Positions 8,342 through 17,072 of a stretch of DNA of 64,000 bases are shown here, in pieces. The stretch comes from Nocardia colli. GTDB taxonomy: Bacteria; Actinomycetota; Actinomycetes; Mycobacteriales; Mycobacteriaceae. Numbering within the stretch: position 1 is the stretch's first letter; every line of letters begins with the position of its first letter. The notes under the pieces were generated by a model. It did not search any database. It was not told the DNA's origin and saw nothing but the letters and a program-made list of their open reading frames with translations. The stretch lies in the NCBI RefSeq assembly GCF_008704205.1, contig NZ_VXLC01000003.1:868001-932000 (forward strand), read 5' to 3'. Position numbers and translations under genes: made by a program.

Positions 8342-9799
8342 TCACGGCCGGCCGCGGCGCAGGTACCGGCCGTGCGCGTCGCCTTGTACTTCGCCGTCCC
8401 GGACAATGTGGTTTCCACGGAGGAACACGTCGGTGACCGCGGCATTCATCTCGAAGCCTTCGAAAGGTGTGTATTCCTGCGCTGATTCGGAGGCCGCCGC
8501 CCGTACCGTCCAGCGCGCGTCCGGATCGACCAGCACGATATCGGCGTCGAACCCCACCGCGAGGTCCCCTTTGCCGGCCAGCCCATAGCGCCGGGCCGGG
8601 TTCGCCGCGGTCAGTTCGGCGATCCGGCCCAGCGGCAGGCCGCGCTTCATTCCCTCGCCGACCAAGCCGGGCAGCAGATACTCCGCGCCCCCGAAACCGG
8701 ATTTGGCGAGGAACACGTCATCCCGGTCGGCGCCGAACTTCTGCTCGTCCCGGCAACACGCGTGATCGCTGACCACCCAGTCGATGTCGCCGGCCAGCAG
8801 ATGCCGCCACAGCGCCTCCACGTCGGAGCGTTCGCGCAGGGGCGGATTCACCTTGCCGCCGATGCCGTGCGCCGTGTCCACATCGGCGAGCAGATGACCG
8901 ATGGTGACCTCACGGCGAAAGTTGATCCGCGGGAAGGCTTTTGCCATCGTCATCGCGGCTTCGACCGCCTTGGCCGAGGACAGGTGCAGCAGGTTGATGT
9001 CGGCCAGCCCGGTCTCGTGCGCGAGATAGGACGCGATGGTGATCGCCAAGCCCTCGGAATGCGGTGGGCGCGAAGCGCTGTAGGCGCGCAGCCCGCTCTG
9101 GGCGCTGTCCCCTTCTACCAGCGCCGTGTAGGCGGCCATGATCTCGGCGGTCTCGCAGTGCAGCGACAACGACAGGTGGTCGCCGAATCGCGCACGGGCA
9201 CGCTGGATGCCACGCATCACGAACTCGAAGTGGGCCAGGTCGTAGCGTTCGCCCGGCGGGATCATCAGGAAGTCGGACTGGTCCGCCGATCGGCCGTGCA
9301 GGCCGTGGCCGCCGTAGAACATGAAGATCTTGAACGACGTGACCCCGAATTCCGCTACCAGGTAGGGGATTTCGTCGATGTGCTCAGCGGTCATCGGCGC
9401 CAGATGCAGGCCGTAGTCGACCGATGATCGTCCCGCCATCCGGTCGAGGACATCGGGCACGAAATCCCGATACGAGCCACCACGGTTCAGGTAATAACGC
9501 CCGGTCCGTAGATAGCTCAGCGAGGTGGTCACGCCACCCTGTGCGCAGGCGCGGCTTTCACTCTCGGTGTCGGCGGCAAGGTCGCCGTAGATGCCCCAGT
9601 GCTGATGCGCGTCGACGACACCGGGGAAGGCGAGCAGGCCGGCCGCGTCTACCACCTCCGTCCGCTCTCCGGCGGGTAGAGCGGGGCCGATCGCCTCGAT
9701 CGCGCCCGCCGAGACTGCGATGTCGAATAGTTCGAGGCTGTCCGGCGCGGAGTCACCCGCACGGACGACGCGGGCATTGCGGATCAGGAGTTCCGGCAC
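8342..9799 (-). CDS. Dihydropyrimidinase/hydantoinase-type cyclic amidohydrolase
   Basis: 485 aa from GTG 9799 (PELLIRNARVV follows; GGAG is 7 bp upstream; a longer frame to 9838 would cover the operator). The binuclear metal centre is complete: D-A-H-Q-H (His65, His67), the carbamylated Lys in S-F-K-I-F-M-F-Y, His in L-S-L-H-C-E-T, His in L-L-H-L-S-S-A-K, and Asp in V-V-S-D-H-A. The family opens cyclic amides (dihydropyrimidines, hydantoins, allantoin, imides) to carbamoyl or amic acids. It is divergent from the CoA-transferase operon with two regulon sites between. I infer a cyclic imide or lactam ring-opening step. Confidence 0.85.
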   Translation of the reverse strand: MPELLIRNARVVRAGDSAPDSLELFDIAVSAGAIEAIGPALPAGERTEVVDAAGLLAFPGVVDAHQHWGIYGDLAADTESESRACAQGGVTTSLSYLRTGRYYLNRGGSYRDFVPDVLDRMAGRSSVDYGLHLAPMTAEHIDEIPYLVAEFGVTSFKIFMFYGGHGLHGRSADQSDFLMIPPGERYDLAHFEFVMRGIQRARARFGDHLSLSLHCETAEIMAAYTALVEGDSAQSGLRAYSASRPPHSEGLAITIASYLAHETGLADINLLHLSSAKAVEAAMTMAKAFPRINFRREVTIGHLLADVDTAHGIGGKVNPPLRERSDVEALWRHLLAGDIDWVVSDHACCRDEQKFGADRDDVFLAKSGFGGAEYLLPGLVGEGMKRGLPLGRIAELTAANPARRYGLAGKGDLAVGFDADIVLVDPDARWTVRAAASESAQEYTPFEGFEMNAAVTDVFLRGNHIVRDGEVQGDAHGRYLRRGRP

Positions 9800-9810
9800 G
9801 ACACTCTCCA

Positions 9811-9835
9811 GTTTCTCTATACGAAACGCTGTTTC
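9811..9835. promoter_or_regulatory. IclR-type operator A1 (three half-sites)
   Basis: GTTTC-N7-GAAAC-N3-GTTTC, all half-sites perfect, 12 bp upstream of the amidohydrolase start. It belongs to a set repeated in four other promoter regions of the catabolic island. Confidence 0.75.
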
Positions 9836-9895
9836 CAATTTGCCGATCTTCGCAGTACGATGCGCTGGTAGTCAACGCCGCGAGTCCGCACCGAT

Positions 9896-9912
9896 GTTTC
9901 GGAGCGGGAAAC
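9896..9912. promoter_or_regulatory. IclR-type operator A2
   Basis: A GTTTC-N7-GAAAC perfect inverted repeat 24 bp upstream of the CoA-transferase ATG. It is paired with site A1, so that each divergent gene has its own site. Confidence 0.7.
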
Positions 9913-9936
9913 ACATTGCGGCGCAAAGGAGGATCG

Positions 9937-11127
9937 ATGACGCCGCAGCCACTGACCGGAATCCGCGTGCTCGACATCGCGACCCTGTTCGCCGGCCCAT
10001 TGGCGGCCACGCTGCTCGCCGACTTCGGCGCCGAGGTGGTCAAGATCGAGCATCCGGCGGGCGACCCGGTCCGCGGCCACGGCGCCCAGCGGGCCGGGGT
10101 CGGACTGTGGTGGAAGCTGCTCGGCCGCGGCAAGCAGTCGGTGACGCTGTATCTCGGCGAACCGCGCGGCCAGGAGATCTTCCGGCGCATGGTCGCCGAC
10201 GCCGACGTCGTGATCGAGAACTTCCGCCCGGGCACCCTGGAACGGTGGGGCCTGGGCTATCCCGAACTGCGCGCGCTCAATCCGCGGCTGGTCCTGGCCA
10301 GGGTCACCGGATTCGGCCAGTTCGGACCATACGCCCGCCGTCCAGGATTCGGCACCTTGGCCGAGGCGATGAGCGGATTCGCGGCCGTGACCGGCGAACC
10401 GGACGGCCCGCCGACCCTGCCGCCATTCGGCCTGGCCGACGGAATCGCGGCATTGACAACGACTTTCGCGATCATGACCGCCTTGCGAGCACGCGAGCGC
10501 GACGGCGCCGGGCAGCAGATCGACCTGGCCATCATCGAACCCATCCTCACCCTGCTCGGCCCGCAGATCATCGCCTACGACCAACTCGGCGAACTACAGC
10601 CGCGCATGGGCAACCGATCCTCGAACAATGCCCCGCGCAACACCTATCGCACCGCCGACGGCGGCTGGGTCGCGGTCTCGACCAGCGCGCAATCGGTGGC
10701 CGAGCGGGTGCTGTGGCTGGTCGGGCGACCCGACCTGATCGAGCAACCGTGGTTCGCCACGGGGGCCGAACGGGCAACGCACGCCGACGAATTGGATGCC
10801 GCGGTCGGCGGCTGGATCGGCAGGCACAGCACCGAGGAGGTGCTGACCGCGTTCGACCAGGCCGAGGCCGCAATAGCGCCGATCTACACGGCCGCCGATG
10901 TATTCACCGACCCGCAGTTCCAGGCTCTCGGCTCGATCATCACCCTGCCCGATGCCGAACTCGGCCAGGTGCGCATGCAGAACATCCTGTTCCGGCTATC
11001 GGAGACACCCGGCGAAATCCGTTGGACCGGGCCGCCTTTGGGCGCACATACCGACGAAGTACTCGAGCGCTACGGTATCGACGCGGCCGGGCTCGCAGAA
11101 CTGCGATCCGCCGGAGTGATTCGATGA
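9937..11127 (+). CDS. CaiB/BaiF (class III) CoA-transferase
   Basis: 396 aa; AAAGGAGG precedes the ATG. Class III signatures: G-I-R-V-L-D-I-A-T-L-F-A-G-P (residues 8-21), L-A-D-F-G-A-E-V-V-K-I-E-H-P, V-I-E-N-F-R-P-G-T-L-E-R-W-G-L-G, and the catalytic Asp in F-G-L-A-D-G-I-A-A-L. The enzyme moves CoA from an acyl-CoA donor to a free carboxylic acid (e.g. succinyl-CoA to itaconate, mesaconate or benzylsuccinate in relatives). It is first in an operon with the cyclase and MmgE/PrpD genes through ATGA overlaps. A second family member lies at 14427-15641. The acid substrate is unknown. Confidence 0.9.
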   Translation: MTPQPLTGIRVLDIATLFAGPLAATLLADFGAEVVKIEHPAGDPVRGHGAQRAGVGLWWKLLGRGKQSVTLYLGEPRGQEIFRRMVADADVVIENFRPGTLERWGLGYPELRALNPRLVLARVTGFGQFGPYARRPGFGTLAEAMSGFAAVTGEPDGPPTLPPFGLADGIAALTTTFAIMTALRARERDGAGQQIDLAIIEPILTLLGPQIIAYDQLGELQPRMGNRSSNNAPRNTYRTADGGWVAVSTSAQSVAERVLWLVGRPDLIEQPWFATGAERATHADELDAAVGGWIGRHSTEEVLTAFDQAEAAIAPIYTAADVFTDPQFQALGSIITLPDAELGQVRMQNILFRLSETPGEIRWTGPPLGAHTDEVLERYGIDAAGLAELRSAGVIR

Positions 11128-11990
11128 CCGGCACCGAACCCACGCAGGAGCAGAACACACCCGCTCTCGCCGCGCACGAACACGATCCGTTGATCACTGC
11201 GGTCCGTGGTGACCTGCGGCTGATCGAATTAGGTCAGCCCTTCTTCACCGGCATGCCGTGCTCGCCGAATCATCCCGGCTTCCGAATGACGCTGGCGCGC
11301 AGGCACGGTGACACCGTGCGCCCGGACGGCGGTTCGGCGGCCAACGAGATCATCGTCACCGGCGGGCATGTCGGCACCCACATCGACGCACTCAGCCATG
11401 TCAGCCAGAACGGCGCACTGCACGGCGGGGTAGACGCGCACGAGGCCCAGCGCGGCGGCCGGTTCAGCACGTACGGCGCCGAGCACCTGCCGGGCCTGCT
11501 GCGCCGTGGCGTGCTGCTCGATATCGCCCGGCTGCACGAAGTCGACACGCTTCCCGGCGGTTACGAGATCACCCCGCACGATCTGGAAACGGCAGCCAGG
11601 CAGGCGGGCGTCCGGGTAGGAACCGGTGATGTCGTGCTCATCCGAACGGGCTGGTCACGACTGTTCGACGATCCGGACGCGTACCTGGGCGCGGAAACCG
11701 GCGTGCCGGGACTCGGTGTCCAGGCGGCGCACTGGCTGGCCGTTCGTGATGTGATCGCGACCGGTTCGGATACCACTGCCTACGAGTGCATTCCGCCCGG
11801 TGACGGTCACCGCGTCTTGCCGGTGCACCGCGTGCTGCTGGTCGAGTTCGGCATCTACATCATCGAGCATCTCGCGCTCGAAGATCTCGCCGCGAGCGGC
11901 CTGCGCGAGTTCGCCTTCCTGCTCGCGCCCTTGCGCATCGTCGGCGGCACCGGCTCCCCCGTTCGTCCGCTCGCGGCGGTGAGTCGATGA
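11124..11990 (+). CDS. Cyclase-family metallohydrolase (kynurenine-formamidase-like)
   Basis: 288 aa; the start overlaps the CoA-transferase stop. The family metal motif H-x-G-T-H-x-D is present as G-G-H-V-G-T-H-I-D-A-L-S-H, with further signatures V-L-L-D-I-A and D-V-V-L-I-R-T-G-W. Relatives include KynB, which hydrolyses N-formylkynurenine, and isatin hydrolase, which opens a lactam ring; both act on amide or lactam bonds using Zn or Mn. In this operon a role in opening or deacylating an N-containing catabolite fits. The substrate is inferred only from context. Confidence 0.85.
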   Translation: MTGTEPTQEQNTPALAAHEHDPLITAVRGDLRLIELGQPFFTGMPCSPNHPGFRMTLARRHGDTVRPDGGSAANEIIVTGGHVGTHIDALSHVSQNGALHGGVDAHEAQRGGRFSTYGAEHLPGLLRRGVLLDIARLHEVDTLPGGYEITPHDLETAARQAGVRVGTGDVVLIRTGWSRLFDDPDAYLGAETGVPGLGVQAAHWLAVRDVIATGSDTTAYECIPPGDGHRVLPVHRVLLVEFGIYIIEHLALEDLAASGLREFAFLLAPLRIVGGTGSPVRPLAAVSR

Positions 11991-13393
11991 GTCAGGCCAC
12001 GATCGTCCAGCGACTGGCTGCCTTCGCCGCATCCGCCCGCGACAGCGGCCTCGACGACGAGCTACGCGCCGACGCCGCGCGACGAATCCTCGACGTGCTG
12101 GGCAACAGCGTGGCCGCGTTCGGCACACCGGCCGCCGCCGCGGTGGCCGCTGTGGTCGAGGAGTGGGGCGGCAAACCGCAGTCGACCGCGCTCGGGCTGA
12201 CCGGGCGACGGCCTGCCGCGAGCGCCGCGCTACTCGGTGGAACCCTCGCGCATGCCCTGGATTTCGATGACACACACCTGCCCTCGGTGTTGCACCCGTC
12301 GGCGACGGTGGTTCCGGCCGCGCTCGCCGTCGCCGAGTCGACGAACGCCGGCGGCGCCGCGCTGCTCGACGCGGTCGCGGTCGGGGTGGAGATCGCGGTC
12401 CGAGTCGGGATGGCTGGTTATGACGCCACGCTGGGCAATTCGATCTTCTTCGAACGTGGCCTGCACGCGACCGCGATCTGCGGCACGCTCGGCGGAGCCG
12501 CCGCCGCGGCGATGCTGGCCGGCGCCGATGCGGCGGTCATCGGGCACGCGCTCGGTATCGCGGCGAGCATGGGTTCGGGGCTGCTGGAGGCCAACCGGAC
12601 CGGCGGGACCGTGAAACGGGTGCATTGCGGGTGGGCCGCACACGCCGCGGTGGTCGCGGCCCAGCTCGCGTGCGCCGGACTGACCGGGCCGCCGACCGTG
12701 TTCGAGGGGAGATTCGGCCTGCTCCAGGCGTTCTGCGGTGAGCGGAGCAATCCGGCCGCGATTGTCGATGGTCTCGGTGCGCGGTGGGAGTTGCCGACGG
12801 TGTTCTTCAAGCCCTACCCCTGCAACCATTTCACCCACGCGGGCATCGATGCGGCGCTGCGGATGCGGGCCAGTGGCATCGCCACCGCGGACATCGAGCG
12901 GCTCGAACTCGGCGCCCCGACCGTCGTGCTGCGCACCATCGGCGAACCGCGTGCGGACAAGGTCCAGCCGAAATCCGGTTACCACGCGGCGTTTTCCGGC
13001 CCGTACACGGTGGCCGCCGCCTTGCTCGGCGGCGGTGGTCTGGGCGTATTCCATCAGGACTTCACCGACCGGGCGGCCGCTGCCCCGGAGCGGCTGGCCT
13101 TGGCCGACCGCGTCACCTGTGTCGCGGACGCTCGATGCGACGCGATATTCCCGCATCAGTTCCCCGCCGTGCTCACCGCGTGGCTGCGCGACGGGCGGGT
13201 GCGCACCGAACGAGTGGAGGTGAACCGCGGCGGTCCCGGCAACCCGCTGTCCGCCGAAGAGCTCGCCACCAAGTTCCGCCTGAACACCGAGCAGGTGCTG
13301 TCCGGGAGCCGAATCGATCGGATCACCGAGGTGGTGCTGGATCTCGCCGGACAACCTGACCTGGTCGAGCTGATGTCGTTGCTGCGGACCTGA
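11987..13393 (+). CDS. MmgE/PrpD family protein
   Basis: 468 aa; starts inside the cyclase stop. It matches MmgE/PrpD through an N-terminal helical domain (D-A-A-R-R-I-L-D-V-L-G-N-S-V-A-A-F-G), the A-F-D-D-like A-L-D-F-D-D-T-H motif near residue 88, V-K-R-V-H-C-G-W-A-A-H-A-A-V-V-A-A, and K-P-Y-P-C-N-H-F-T-H-A-G-I-D-A. The family includes 2-methylcitrate dehydratase and cis-aconitate decarboxylase, which act on branched di- and tricarboxylates. That suits a pathway passing through alkylated maleate- or citrate-like acids, but the reaction cannot be fixed from sequence. Confidence 0.88.
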   Translation: MSQATIVQRLAAFAASARDSGLDDELRADAARRILDVLGNSVAAFGTPAAAAVAAVVEEWGGKPQSTALGLTGRRPAASAALLGGTLAHALDFDDTHLPSVLHPSATVVPAALAVAESTNAGGAALLDAVAVGVEIAVRVGMAGYDATLGNSIFFERGLHATAICGTLGGAAAAAMLAGADAAVIGHALGIAASMGSGLLEANRTGGTVKRVHCGWAAHAAVVAAQLACAGLTGPPTVFEGRFGLLQAFCGERSNPAAIVDGLGARWELPTVFFKPYPCNHFTHAGIDAALRMRASGIATADIERLELGAPTVVLRTIGEPRADKVQPKSGYHAAFSGPYTVAAALLGGGGLGVFHQDFTDRAAAAPERLALADRVTCVADARCDAIFPHQFPAVLTAWLRDGRVRTERVEVNRGGPGNPLSAEELATKFRLNTEQVLSGSRIDRITEVVLDLAGQPDLVELMSLLRT

Positions 13394-13397
13394 TCGA

Positions 13398-14291
13398 TCA
13401 GCGGGGCGGGAACAGACCCGCGCGACCGAGCAGCGCGGGCGCCGGCTTGCCGAGCAATTCGCCCAGCCAGGAACCTGTTTCGAGCACCGGCTCGATCCGC
13501 ACGCCGGTCTCGACGCCCATCCGGTCCAGGGCGTAAAGGAGGTCCTCGGTGGCGATATTGCCGGTCGCCGCCGGCGCGAAGGGACATCCGCCGATGCCCC
13601 CGGTGCTCGCGTCCAGCACCCGGACTCCGGCCTCCAGCGCCGCTATCGCATTGGCGTAGCCGGTATTTCGCGTGTTGTGGAAGTGGCAGCGCAGGGTTGC
13701 CTCCGGCGCGATCCGCGCCGCACCGGCGGCGAGGGCCCGGACTCGATCCGGTGTGCCGACGCCGATCGTGTCGGCAAGCGCGATCTCGTCCGGTTCCGCC
13801 TCGGCGACGCGGCGGATCAGTTCCAGGACAGTGGCTTCGGGCACTTCCCCGGCGAACGGGCAACCGAATGCCGCCGCGATCGTGACCGTGCGGAACAGAC
13901 CCGCCTCCCGTGCCCTGACCGCCAGCTTCGTCCACCGCTCGACGCCCTGCGCGGTCGAGCACCCCTGATTGCGCAGGCTGAATGAATCCGTCGCCACCAC
14001 AACAACATTGACCTCGTCGACGCCAGCGTCCAACGCCCGGTCCAGGCCTCGCTCGTTGAAGATCAGGCCCGCGTAGGACACACCGTCGGCACGTGGAACA
14101 CCGGCCATGACCGCCGCCGCGTCCGCCATCTGTGGCACCCGGCGCGGATCGACGAAGCTGACCGCCTCGATCCGGCGCAAGCCCGCGTCGACGCTGCGCC
14201 GCACCAGTCGAATCTTGTCGGCCGCCGACACGATCTCGGATTCGTTCTGCAAGCCGTCTCTTGGTGCGACCTCGACCAACGTGACCTTCAC
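13398..14291 (-). CDS. HMG-CoA-lyase-like aldolase
   Basis: 297 aa. TIM-barrel lyase with V-E-V-A-P-R-D-G-L-Q-N-E at the N-terminus (catalytic Arg-Asp), metal-binding His in C-H-F-H-N-T-R-N, and the Cys loop D-A-S-T-G-G-I-G-G-C-P-F-A-P-A-A-T-G-N. All catalytic features of 3-hydroxy-3-methylglutaryl-CoA lyases are present. It would cleave a 3-hydroxyacyl-CoA to acetyl-CoA (or acyl-CoA) plus a keto acid. It is convergent with MmgE/PrpD and divergent from the second CoA-transferase, with a regulon site between. Beside a CoA-transferase it may cleave a methylglutaryl- or citramalyl-type CoA ester. Confidence 0.88.
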   Translation of the reverse strand: MKVTLVEVAPRDGLQNESEIVSAADKIRLVRRSVDAGLRRIEAVSFVDPRRVPQMADAAAVMAGVPRADGVSYAGLIFNERGLDRALDAGVDEVNVVVVATDSFSLRNQGCSTAQGVERWTKLAVRAREAGLFRTVTIAAAFGCPFAGEVPEATVLELIRRVAEAEPDEIALADTIGVGTPDRVRALAAGAARIAPEATLRCHFHNTRNTGYANAIAALEAGVRVLDASTGGIGGCPFAPAATGNIATEDLLYALDRMGVETGVRIEPVLETGSWLGELLGKPAPALLGRAGLFPPR

Positions 14292-14325
14292 TGCCCCTCC
14301 ATCGTTCGGCTCGCCTTGCGCCTTC

Positions 14326-14350
14326 GTTTCACTGAGGGATACATTGTATC
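14326..14350. promoter_or_regulatory. IclR-type operator A3 (variant)
   Basis: GTTTC-N7-GATAC-N3-GTATC, centred in a perfect 15-bp palindrome GGATACATTGTATCC (14337-14351). The N7 spacer ACTGAGG is identical to that of site A6 at 28071. It lies between the divergent lyase and CoA-transferase genes. Confidence 0.6.
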
Positions 14351-14426
14351 CACTTTCGCCGACCGTGATCCGCCCATCGCGAAATCGACAAGGGCGTCCG
14401 GGTGCGCACAGGATGGAGATTGCGAG

Positions 14427-15641
14427 ATGGCAGCCGAAGCGACGAAATCAACAGGGCCGCTTGCCGATCTGCGGGTGGTCGAGATGGGGCAGCTGCTCGC
14501 CGGCCCGTTCTGCGGTCAGTTGCTCGGCGATCTCGGCGCCGAGGTGATCAAGCTGGAATCGCCCGGTACCGGTGATCCGATGCGTCAGTGGGGCCGTGAC
14601 CAATCGCAAGGCAAGTCGCTGTGGTGGCCGGTCGTGGCCAGGAACAAGAAATCGGTGACCTGCAACCTGCGCGAAGCCGCCGGGCAGCGGCTGGCGCGGT
14701 TGCTGATCGGGCACGCCGACATCGTCATCGAGAACTTCCGGCCCGGCACCATGGAACGCTGGGGTCTCGGATTCGATCAGCTGCGTGCGGACAATCCGGG
14801 ACTGATCATGACCCGCGTCACCGGGTACGGCCAGACCGGGCCCTACGCACCGCGCGCGGGATACGGCTCGATCGGTGAGGCCATGGGCGGAATACGCTAC
14901 GTCACCGGCGATCCCGATCACGCACCGGCCAGAACCGGTATCTCCCTGGGCGATTCGCTCGCCGCGGTGTTCGCCACCATCGGCACCCTCGCGGCGGTGC
15001 ACCATCGGGCCAACACCGGACGCGGCCAGATGGTGGACTCGGCGATCTACGAGGCGGTATTGGCCATGATGGAATCGCTGCTGCCCGAATGGGCGATCAC
15101 CGGATATCAGCGCGAACGCACCGGACCGGTACTGCCGAACGTCGCCCCCAGCAACGTCTATCCCACGGCGGGCGGCGAGATGATCCTGGTCGCGGCCAAC
15201 CAGGACACCGTCTTCGCCCGGCTGGCCGAGGTCATGGGCCGCCCCGAACTCGCCGGTGACGAAAGGTATTCCACCCACATCGCCCGCGGCGCGCGGATGG
15301 CCGAACTAGACGACCTGATCGGCGCGTGGACCGCGACCATCGAGACCGACCGGCTGCTCGAGCAGTTGCACACCGCCGGCGTGCCTGCCGGACGGATCTT
15401 CACCGCGCGCGACATGTTCGCCGACCCGCATTTCGCCGCGCGCGAGGCCATCGTCCGGCTCGCCCACCCGGAGTTCGGCGAGCTGCCGATGCACAACGTG
15501 TTCCCGAAGCTGAGCGAAACCCCCGGAGCCATCCGGCATCCCGGCCCCGAGCTCGGCGAGCACAACCAGAACGTCTACGGCGGGTTGCTCGGACTCGACA
15601 CCGACGCCATCGGGCAGCTCGCCGCCGACGGCATCATCTGA
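14427..15641 (+). CDS. CaiB/BaiF (class III) CoA-transferase
   Basis: 404 aa; GGAG 9 bp upstream of ATG 14427. Signatures: L-R-V-V-E-M-G-Q-L-L-A-G-P-F, L-G-D-L-G-A-E-V-I-K-L-E-S-P, V-I-E-N-F-R-P-G-T-M-E-R-W-G-L-G, G-Y-G-Q-T-G-P-Y, catalytic Asp in S-L-G-D-S-L-A-A-V. Paralogue of 9937-11127 (both have the E-N-F-R-P-G-T block), so the island has two CoA-activation steps or two acid substrates. It leads an operon with the isochorismatase-type amidase and a membrane protein. Confidence 0.9.
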   Translation: MAAEATKSTGPLADLRVVEMGQLLAGPFCGQLLGDLGAEVIKLESPGTGDPMRQWGRDQSQGKSLWWPVVARNKKSVTCNLREAAGQRLARLLIGHADIVIENFRPGTMERWGLGFDQLRADNPGLIMTRVTGYGQTGPYAPRAGYGSIGEAMGGIRYVTGDPDHAPARTGISLGDSLAAVFATIGTLAAVHHRANTGRGQMVDSAIYEAVLAMMESLLPEWAITGYQRERTGPVLPNVAPSNVYPTAGGEMILVAANQDTVFARLAEVMGRPELAGDERYSTHIARGARMAELDDLIGAWTATIETDRLLEQLHTAGVPAGRIFTARDMFADPHFAAREAIVRLAHPEFGELPMHNVFPKLSETPGAIRHPGPELGEHNQNVYGGLLGLDTDAIGQLAADGII

Positions 15642-15655
15642 GGAGACGATCACCG

Positions 15656-16336
15656 ATGACCGAGCGTGCCGCCGACTACCGTCGTTCCGGCTACAGCGCC
15701 CGCCTCGGCGCGGGACGCTCCCCCGCCGTTCTGGTGGTCGACATCTGCGCGGCCTATCTCACCGACGGGTCACCACTGCGTGCGCCCGTCGATGCCGCCG
15801 TCCGAGCCGCTGCCGTAATCGTCTCGCAGGCAAGGCATTCCGGTCTGCCGGTGATCTTCACCCGGGTGCGCTTCGAGCCCGGCGGCCCCGACGGCGGCCT
15901 GTTCCGGCGAAAGGTGCCCGCGCTGAGGGTGTTCGAGGCGGGCAACCCGCTCGGCGATTTCCTCGACGACCCCGCCCCGGCTCCCGGCGACCTGGTGATC
16001 ACCAAGCAGTACCCCAGCGCGTTCCAAGCCACTCCGCTAGCCGCGGCGCTGACCGCCGAGCGGATCGACACGCTCGTCATCGTCGGCCTCACCACCAGCG
16101 GATGCGTGCGCGCCTCCGCGACCGACGCGCTGCAGCACGGCTTCCGGCCACTGGTCGTCGCCGATGCCTGCGGCGACCGGGCCGCCACGCTGCACGAGGC
16201 CAGTCTGCTCGATCTCGACATCAAATACGCCGACGTGCTGAGTCTCGGCGAGGCCCTCGCGGTCTTGCGTGCGGGCACCGCCGACGACCGCACCCCACCG
16301 ACTTCCGAGACCGCCGCCGATGCGGAACTCGCTTAG
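15656..16336 (+). CDS. Isochorismatase-family amidohydrolase (maleamate amidase-like)
   Basis: 226 aa; GAGGAGA upstream of ATG 15656. The Cys-hydrolase triad is complete: Asp29 (V-V-D-I), Lys117 (V-I-T-K-Q-Y-P-S-A-F) and Cys150 (G-L-T-T-S-G-C-V-R-A-S-A). Relatives include N-carbamoylsarcosine amidase, maleamate amidohydrolase (NicF) and nicotinamidase. It is cotranscribed with a CoA-transferase, an order expected if an amic acid is deaminated to a dicarboxylate that is then activated as a CoA ester. The maleamate-type substrate is an inference. Confidence 0.85.
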   Translation: MTERAADYRRSGYSARLGAGRSPAVLVVDICAAYLTDGSPLRAPVDAAVRAAAVIVSQARHSGLPVIFTRVRFEPGGPDGGLFRRKVPALRVFEAGNPLGDFLDDPAPAPGDLVITKQYPSAFQATPLAAALTAERIDTLVIVGLTTSGCVRASATDALQHGFRPLVVADACGDRAATLHEASLLDLDIKYADVLSLGEALAVLRAGTADDRTPPTSETAADAELA

Positions 16337-16351
16337 CGACAAGAGGATTCC

Positions 16352-17059
16352 ATGGGTCAACACCCGCACGGCTGGTGGATCGTGCTGCATCTGGTGCTGT
16401 TCGTGTTCTGGCTCGGCGGCGACCTCGGTGTGTTCTATTCCAGCCGGTTCGTGCTCGATCCCGAGCTCAGCGCCTCGGCCCGGGCGACGGCGCTGGCGAT
16501 CATGAGCGGCTTGGATCTCGGGCCCAAGGTCTGCCTGGTCCTGTTCCTGCCCAGCGGTGTCACGCTGATGGCATTGGAGCCGCACGGCGCCACGTTGTTC
16601 GGAATCGGCTTGTTCCCTTGGTGGTTCGTGGTCTTGGTATGGATCTTCGGCGCCGGATGGCTGATCCTGACCGTGCTCACGCACCGCACGCACGGCCGGC
16701 TCGGCGCGGTCCGGCGAGCCGACCTCCTCATTCGGTTCGCGGTCATCGCCGTGCTGGCCGGCACCGGCGGCTACGCCCTGCTGGCCCAAGACCCGTTCGG
16801 CGTGACGACCAACCCGCGCTGGCTCGGCGCCAAGATCCTGCTGTATACGGTCGCCATTGCCGCTGGACTAGGTATCCGAATGATGTTGCGGCCCTTCGGT
16901 CCCGCGTTCGGCACCTTGATGACCGAAGGCTCCAGCGAACCCGTCGAGCGCACCCTGCGGCGCAGCGTCGACGGCTGCCTGCCGTACGTGTGGCTGATCT
17001 GGGGCAGCGTGCTCGCCGCCGCGACGCTGGGCGTGCTCAAACCCGGGGCTCGGCTATGA
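16352..17059 (+). CDS. Integral membrane protein, function unknown
   Basis: 235 aa; AAGAGGA precedes the ATG. About six hydrophobic segments are visible: near residues 8-30 (IVLHLVLFVFWLGGDLGVFY), 57-78, 84-105, 125-145, 155-175 and 210-228. Histidines in the first helix (H-P-H-G, V-L-H-L) recall DUF2269/CopD-like proteins, but the match is not firm. It is last in the CoA-transferase-amidase operon; a role in uptake or membrane redox support is possible and unproven. Confidence 0.65.
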   Translation: MGQHPHGWWIVLHLVLFVFWLGGDLGVFYSSRFVLDPELSASARATALAIMSGLDLGPKVCLVLFLPSGVTLMALEPHGATLFGIGLFPWWFVVLVWIFGAGWLILTVLTHRTHGRLGAVRRADLLIRFAVIAVLAGTGGYALLAQDPFGVTTNPRWLGAKILLYTVAIAAGLGIRMMLRPFGPAFGTLMTEGSSEPVERTLRRSVDGCLPYVWLIWGSVLAAATLGVLKPGARL

Positions 17060-17072
17060 GTCCCGGTCACGA

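Noticed and set aside
11655-12275. Long antisense open frames (for example here, and opposite 20150-22273 and 26258-28066)
   Set aside because: They overlap well-supported genes, have Arg/Pro/Ala-rich low-complexity translations and no family motifs. They are typical GC-rich shadows.
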